From contig CAZTRC010000002.1 in NCBI GenBank assembly GCA_964615845.1, positions 1 through 51,592 of the forward strand: a stretch of DNA of 51,592 bases, given 5' to 3'. Numbering within the stretch: the first letter of the stretch is position 1; each line of letters begins with the position of its first letter. This DNA comes from CAYRQF01 sp964615845 (lineage in GTDB: Bacteria; Patescibacteriota; Minisyncoccia; Phycocordibacterales; CSBR16-119). Under the pieces are notes generated by a model that worked only from the letters and a program-made list of their open reading frames with translations, was not told where the DNA came from and did not search any database. Positions 49,341-51,592 of the stretch are shown here, one piece after another. Position numbers and translations under genes: made by a program.

Positions 49341-51592
49341 ATGAAGAAGCTTTTTTTGCTTGTTCTGGTCTTTTCTTTTGTCTTTTCTCCTTTTGGAAAT
49401 CTCGCTTTTGCTGTTGTCGGCGTGCCAGAAATTTTGAGCCATCAAGGCCGGCTTCTTGATTCTTCGGGCAACCTTCTTGGAGGGTCATCCGGTACGAATT
49501 ATTGTTTCAGATTCTCTTTTTACGACGATGTGACGGTCGGTGGTGGCGATGTAAAGCTCTGGCCTGCGGGTACGCCATCGACGATGACGGCACAAGTGAA
49601 GTCTGGAGTTTTCAATGTCGGCATCGGCGACACATCTGCCGGCGGTGATGCTCTTGATTATAATTTCCAAGACAATGATTCTGTATATTTGAACACCGAA
49701 GTTGCGGCACAGGTCGCGAGTTCTTGCGTCGGTGTCTCTTTTGAAAATCTCTCACCTCGTCAACGTATCAATTCATCCGGATTTGCCATCAATGCTTCGA
49801 CGGTTGGCGGATTCACCGCTTCTCAGTCAGCGGATGGGAATGACGTCGTGGCGCTCACGTCGGATGATCTCATTCTCGGTGGCACCAATCCAGAAATCGC
49901 CGCGAGTGGATCAAACACCCTCACCCTTCAAGGCGCGGGCGCAACCGGCGCGCTTCAATTTTTCTCTTCATCAAACTCGATTACTTCTGCCGGCGCGATG
50001 TCGATTGCTGGAGCGTTTGACGCGGCGGGCGCGATTCAATCAGGTTCTTCAAACGTCGCGCTTACACTTGCGACCGGATTTCTCGATGCCGATGCTCTGA
50101 CACTCACGGTCGCGGCTGATGGTGGCACGGGCACATCGACAGGCTCGGGTCTCATTGTCCGAAGTGATGGCATTGGACTTCTCCAGGGCTGTAGCGACGG
50201 GCAAATTTTGAAATGGGTGGAGGCGACCGACACGTGGGATTGTGGTACTGACAATGCGGGCGGCGGACTCTCAGATGCTGACTACGGAGACATCACCGTT
50301 TCGGGATCTGGCTCGGTCTTCACGATTGATAACGGAGTCGTCACATCGGCAAAAATCTTCGACGGCACGATTGCAAACGGTGATTTGGCGGCGGGGACAT
50401 TTTCAAGTGTTACTGGTACAGGCGCCCTCGACGCGGGCTCCATCACTTCCGGATTCGGAGCTATCGACACAGGTGCCGACAACATTACAACAACCGGTAT
50501 CGTTTCAACTGACACCCTCACTCTCACGAACACTGGAACCCTAAACGGTCTTGATGTCATCGACGCCACATCTGAGACAACCATCGAAGGCGCTCTCGAC
50601 ACCCTCGCAAACGTTACTTCAATCCAAGGCCAATCCGTTACCATCTCTGGCACAACAACACTCTCTGGTACCAACACCGGTGACCAAACATCCGTCTCAG
50701 GCAACGCTGGCACTGTCACCTTTGCGGACGCAGCTGGAGACACAACGACCTTCCTTGCTCTTGGAACTTCCGCTACAGGATCTCTCGCTCCTGCAACTGA
50801 TGCAGGACTTTCATACAATGCCACGACGGATGCTCTAACAGCTGTCACCTTCATCGGAGGCTTAACCGGTAATGTAACAGGAAATCTTACGGGAGATGTC
50901 ACTGGAAACGTTTCTGGATCATCCGGCTCAACAACAGGTAACGCTGCCACTGCCACTGCTCTTGCTGCGAATCCAACAGACTGCGGAGCCAACACTTTTG
51001 CTACCACCATCGCTGCCAATGGAAACTTAACCTGTGCTTCACTTGTTGATGCAGATATTCCGAACAACATTACTGTTGACTCAGCTACACTCGCTGGCAC
51101 CGTTACGGTTGTTGACTCGACCGATTCGACATCATTCATCGGCATCTACGACTCTGCTACAGGATCTCTTGCACCAAAGACTGATGGAGCGCTTACGTAT
51201 GATGCAACAACCGGAGCACTGTCTGCGACAAGTTTTGTCGGAGCGTTTACAGGTTCGGCGACGGATCTCAGCTGTACAGACTGTATCAATGCGACTGAAA
51301 TCGAAGACATATATACCCTAAACTCTGGTGACACCATCACCGGCGCTCTTACCATCAATGACAACAACGGTGCTGCTTCAACCCTTGTCACGATTGGAGA
51401 CGCAAACGATGCTGACTCCCTAGCCATCTTTGGAGATCTAACGGTTACTGGTGGTGACATCACCCTCGGTACGACTTCCATATTCTCAGGTGGAGACACG
51501 GCATCACTAAACAACATTGATGCTGTTGATGGGACGACTGAGACAACCATCGAAGGCGCTCTCGACACCCTCGCAAACGTTACTTCAATCCA
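49341..51592 (+). CDS. long secreted repetitive adhesin-like protein, 3'-truncated by window edge
   Basis: The frame is open from the ATG at 49341 to the end of the window (more than 750 residues). After a signal peptide (about residues 1-24, ending GNLAFA) and a folded Cys-bearing domain (about 30-140, LSHQGRLLDSSGN ...) the sequence becomes Ser/Thr/Gly/Asp-rich. It has short beta-type units (TITGALTINDN, TLTNTGTLNGLDV, GNVTGNLTGDVTGNV), as in tail-fibre-like or beta-solenoid adhesins. DNA at 50572-50626 recurs identically at 51538-51592, 966 bp (322 codons) later. The C-terminus lies outside the window. Confidence 0.85.
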   Translation, partial: MKKLFLLVLVFSFVFSPFGNLAFAVVGVPEILSHQGRLLDSSGNLLGGSSGTNYCFRFSFYDDVTVGGGDVKLWPAGTPSTMTAQVKSGVFNVGIGDTSAGGDALDYNFQDNDSVYLNTEVAAQVASSCVGVSFENLSPRQRINSSGFAINASTVGGFTASQSADGNDVVALTSDDLILGGTNPEIAASGSNTLTLQGAGATGALQFFSSSNSITSAGAMSIAGAFDAAGAIQSGSSNVALTLATGFLDADALTLTVAADGGTGTSTGSGLIVRSDGIGLLQGCSDGQILKWVEATDTWDCGTDNAGGGLSDADYGDITVSGSGSVFTIDNGVVTSAKIFDGTIANGDLAAGTFSSVTGTGALDAGSITSGFGAIDTGADNITTTGIVSTDTLTLTNTGTLNGLDVIDATSETTIEGALDTLANVTSIQGQSVTISGTTTLSGTNTGDQTSVSGNAGTVTFADAAGDTTTFLALGTSATGSLAPATDAGLSYNATTDALTAVTFIGGLTGNVTGNLTGDVTGNVSGSSGSTTGNAATATALAANPTDCGANTFATTIAANGNLTCASLVDADIPNNITVDSATLAGTVTVVDSTDSTSFIGIYDSATGSLAPKTDGALTYDATTGALSATSFVGAFTGSATDLSCTDCINATEIEDIYTLNSGDTITGALTINDNNGAASTLVTIGDANDADSLAIFGDLTVTGGDITLGTTSIFSGGDTASLNNIDAVDGTTETTIEGALDTLANVTSI

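Noticed and set aside
50282..51145. A 287-codon minus-strand frame under the adhesin-like gene
   Set aside because: The product is a low-complexity Val/Pro/Ser string mirroring the Thr/Gly repeats of the plus-strand gene, which has a signal peptide and an unbroken frame.

Overview
The window looks like a chromosomal segment of a Candidate Phyla Radiation bacterium (Patescibacteria), most likely of the Parcubacteria/Paceibacteria side. The evidence is a set of trimmed housekeeping proteins (RpoB 1058 aa, LeuRS and ProRS without editing domains, UvrC without its C-terminal helix-hairpin-helix part, a shortened UvrA), very few Shine-Dalgarno sequences, and a set of secreted proteins carrying a short VLGA/VLGS motif. 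UGA is a normal stop here (proS, mreC and uvrC end on it), which argues against the code-25 lineages Gracilibacteria and Absconditabacteria. The lineage is inferred from these traits, not from a search.

Layout. 1-11.1 kb holds the information-processing core: partial trmD, a small membrane protein, then rpoB, rpoC and dnaG behind one strong promoter and a leader hairpin, then rpoD. 11.1-13.6 kb is an AT-rich SF2 helicase with five 63-residue C-terminal repeats. 13.7-17.7 kb holds small envelope and metabolic genes: DUF378, a GT2 glycosyltransferase, a thioredoxin-like membrane protein, a HAD-like phosphatase, guanylate kinase and a guanylate-kinase-like relic. 17.7-18.1 kb is a disturbed tRNA region with a 10-N gap, half a tRNA-Arg and duplicated tRNA-Thr 3' ends. 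18.1-20.1 kb is a minus-strand rpsB-tsf-membrane protein group. 20.3-24.7 kb is proS-mreB-mreC-tgt, and 24.7-33.3 kb is DUF1653-uvrB, uvrA, uvrC-ddl-tag. This puts complete UvrABC excision repair, an alkyl-base glycosylase and a peptidoglycan ligase together.

34.3-45.6 kb is an accessory cell-surface region. It has three large secreted paralogs sharing a domain of about 190 residues that I do not recognise, two peptidoglycan-binding C-termini, a kelch/prealbumin-like surface protein, a membrane-anchored CAP-domain protein, and a REP-associated transposase with four copies of its hairpin repeat. Two of those repeats lie in frame inside genes, one of them the transposase itself. 45.7-49.2 kb is leuS-murJ, and the window ends inside a long repetitive adhesin-like gene.

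Expression signals are unusually readable. Many genes have a near-consensus -35/-10 pair with 16-18 bp spacing. In at least five genes (rpoD, the helicase, proS, the CAP protein, leuS) the -10 box ends only 6-7 bp before the start codon, so the transcripts should be leaderless. Three N gaps (18028-18037, 37053-37152, 39523-39622) break the sequence at repeats.
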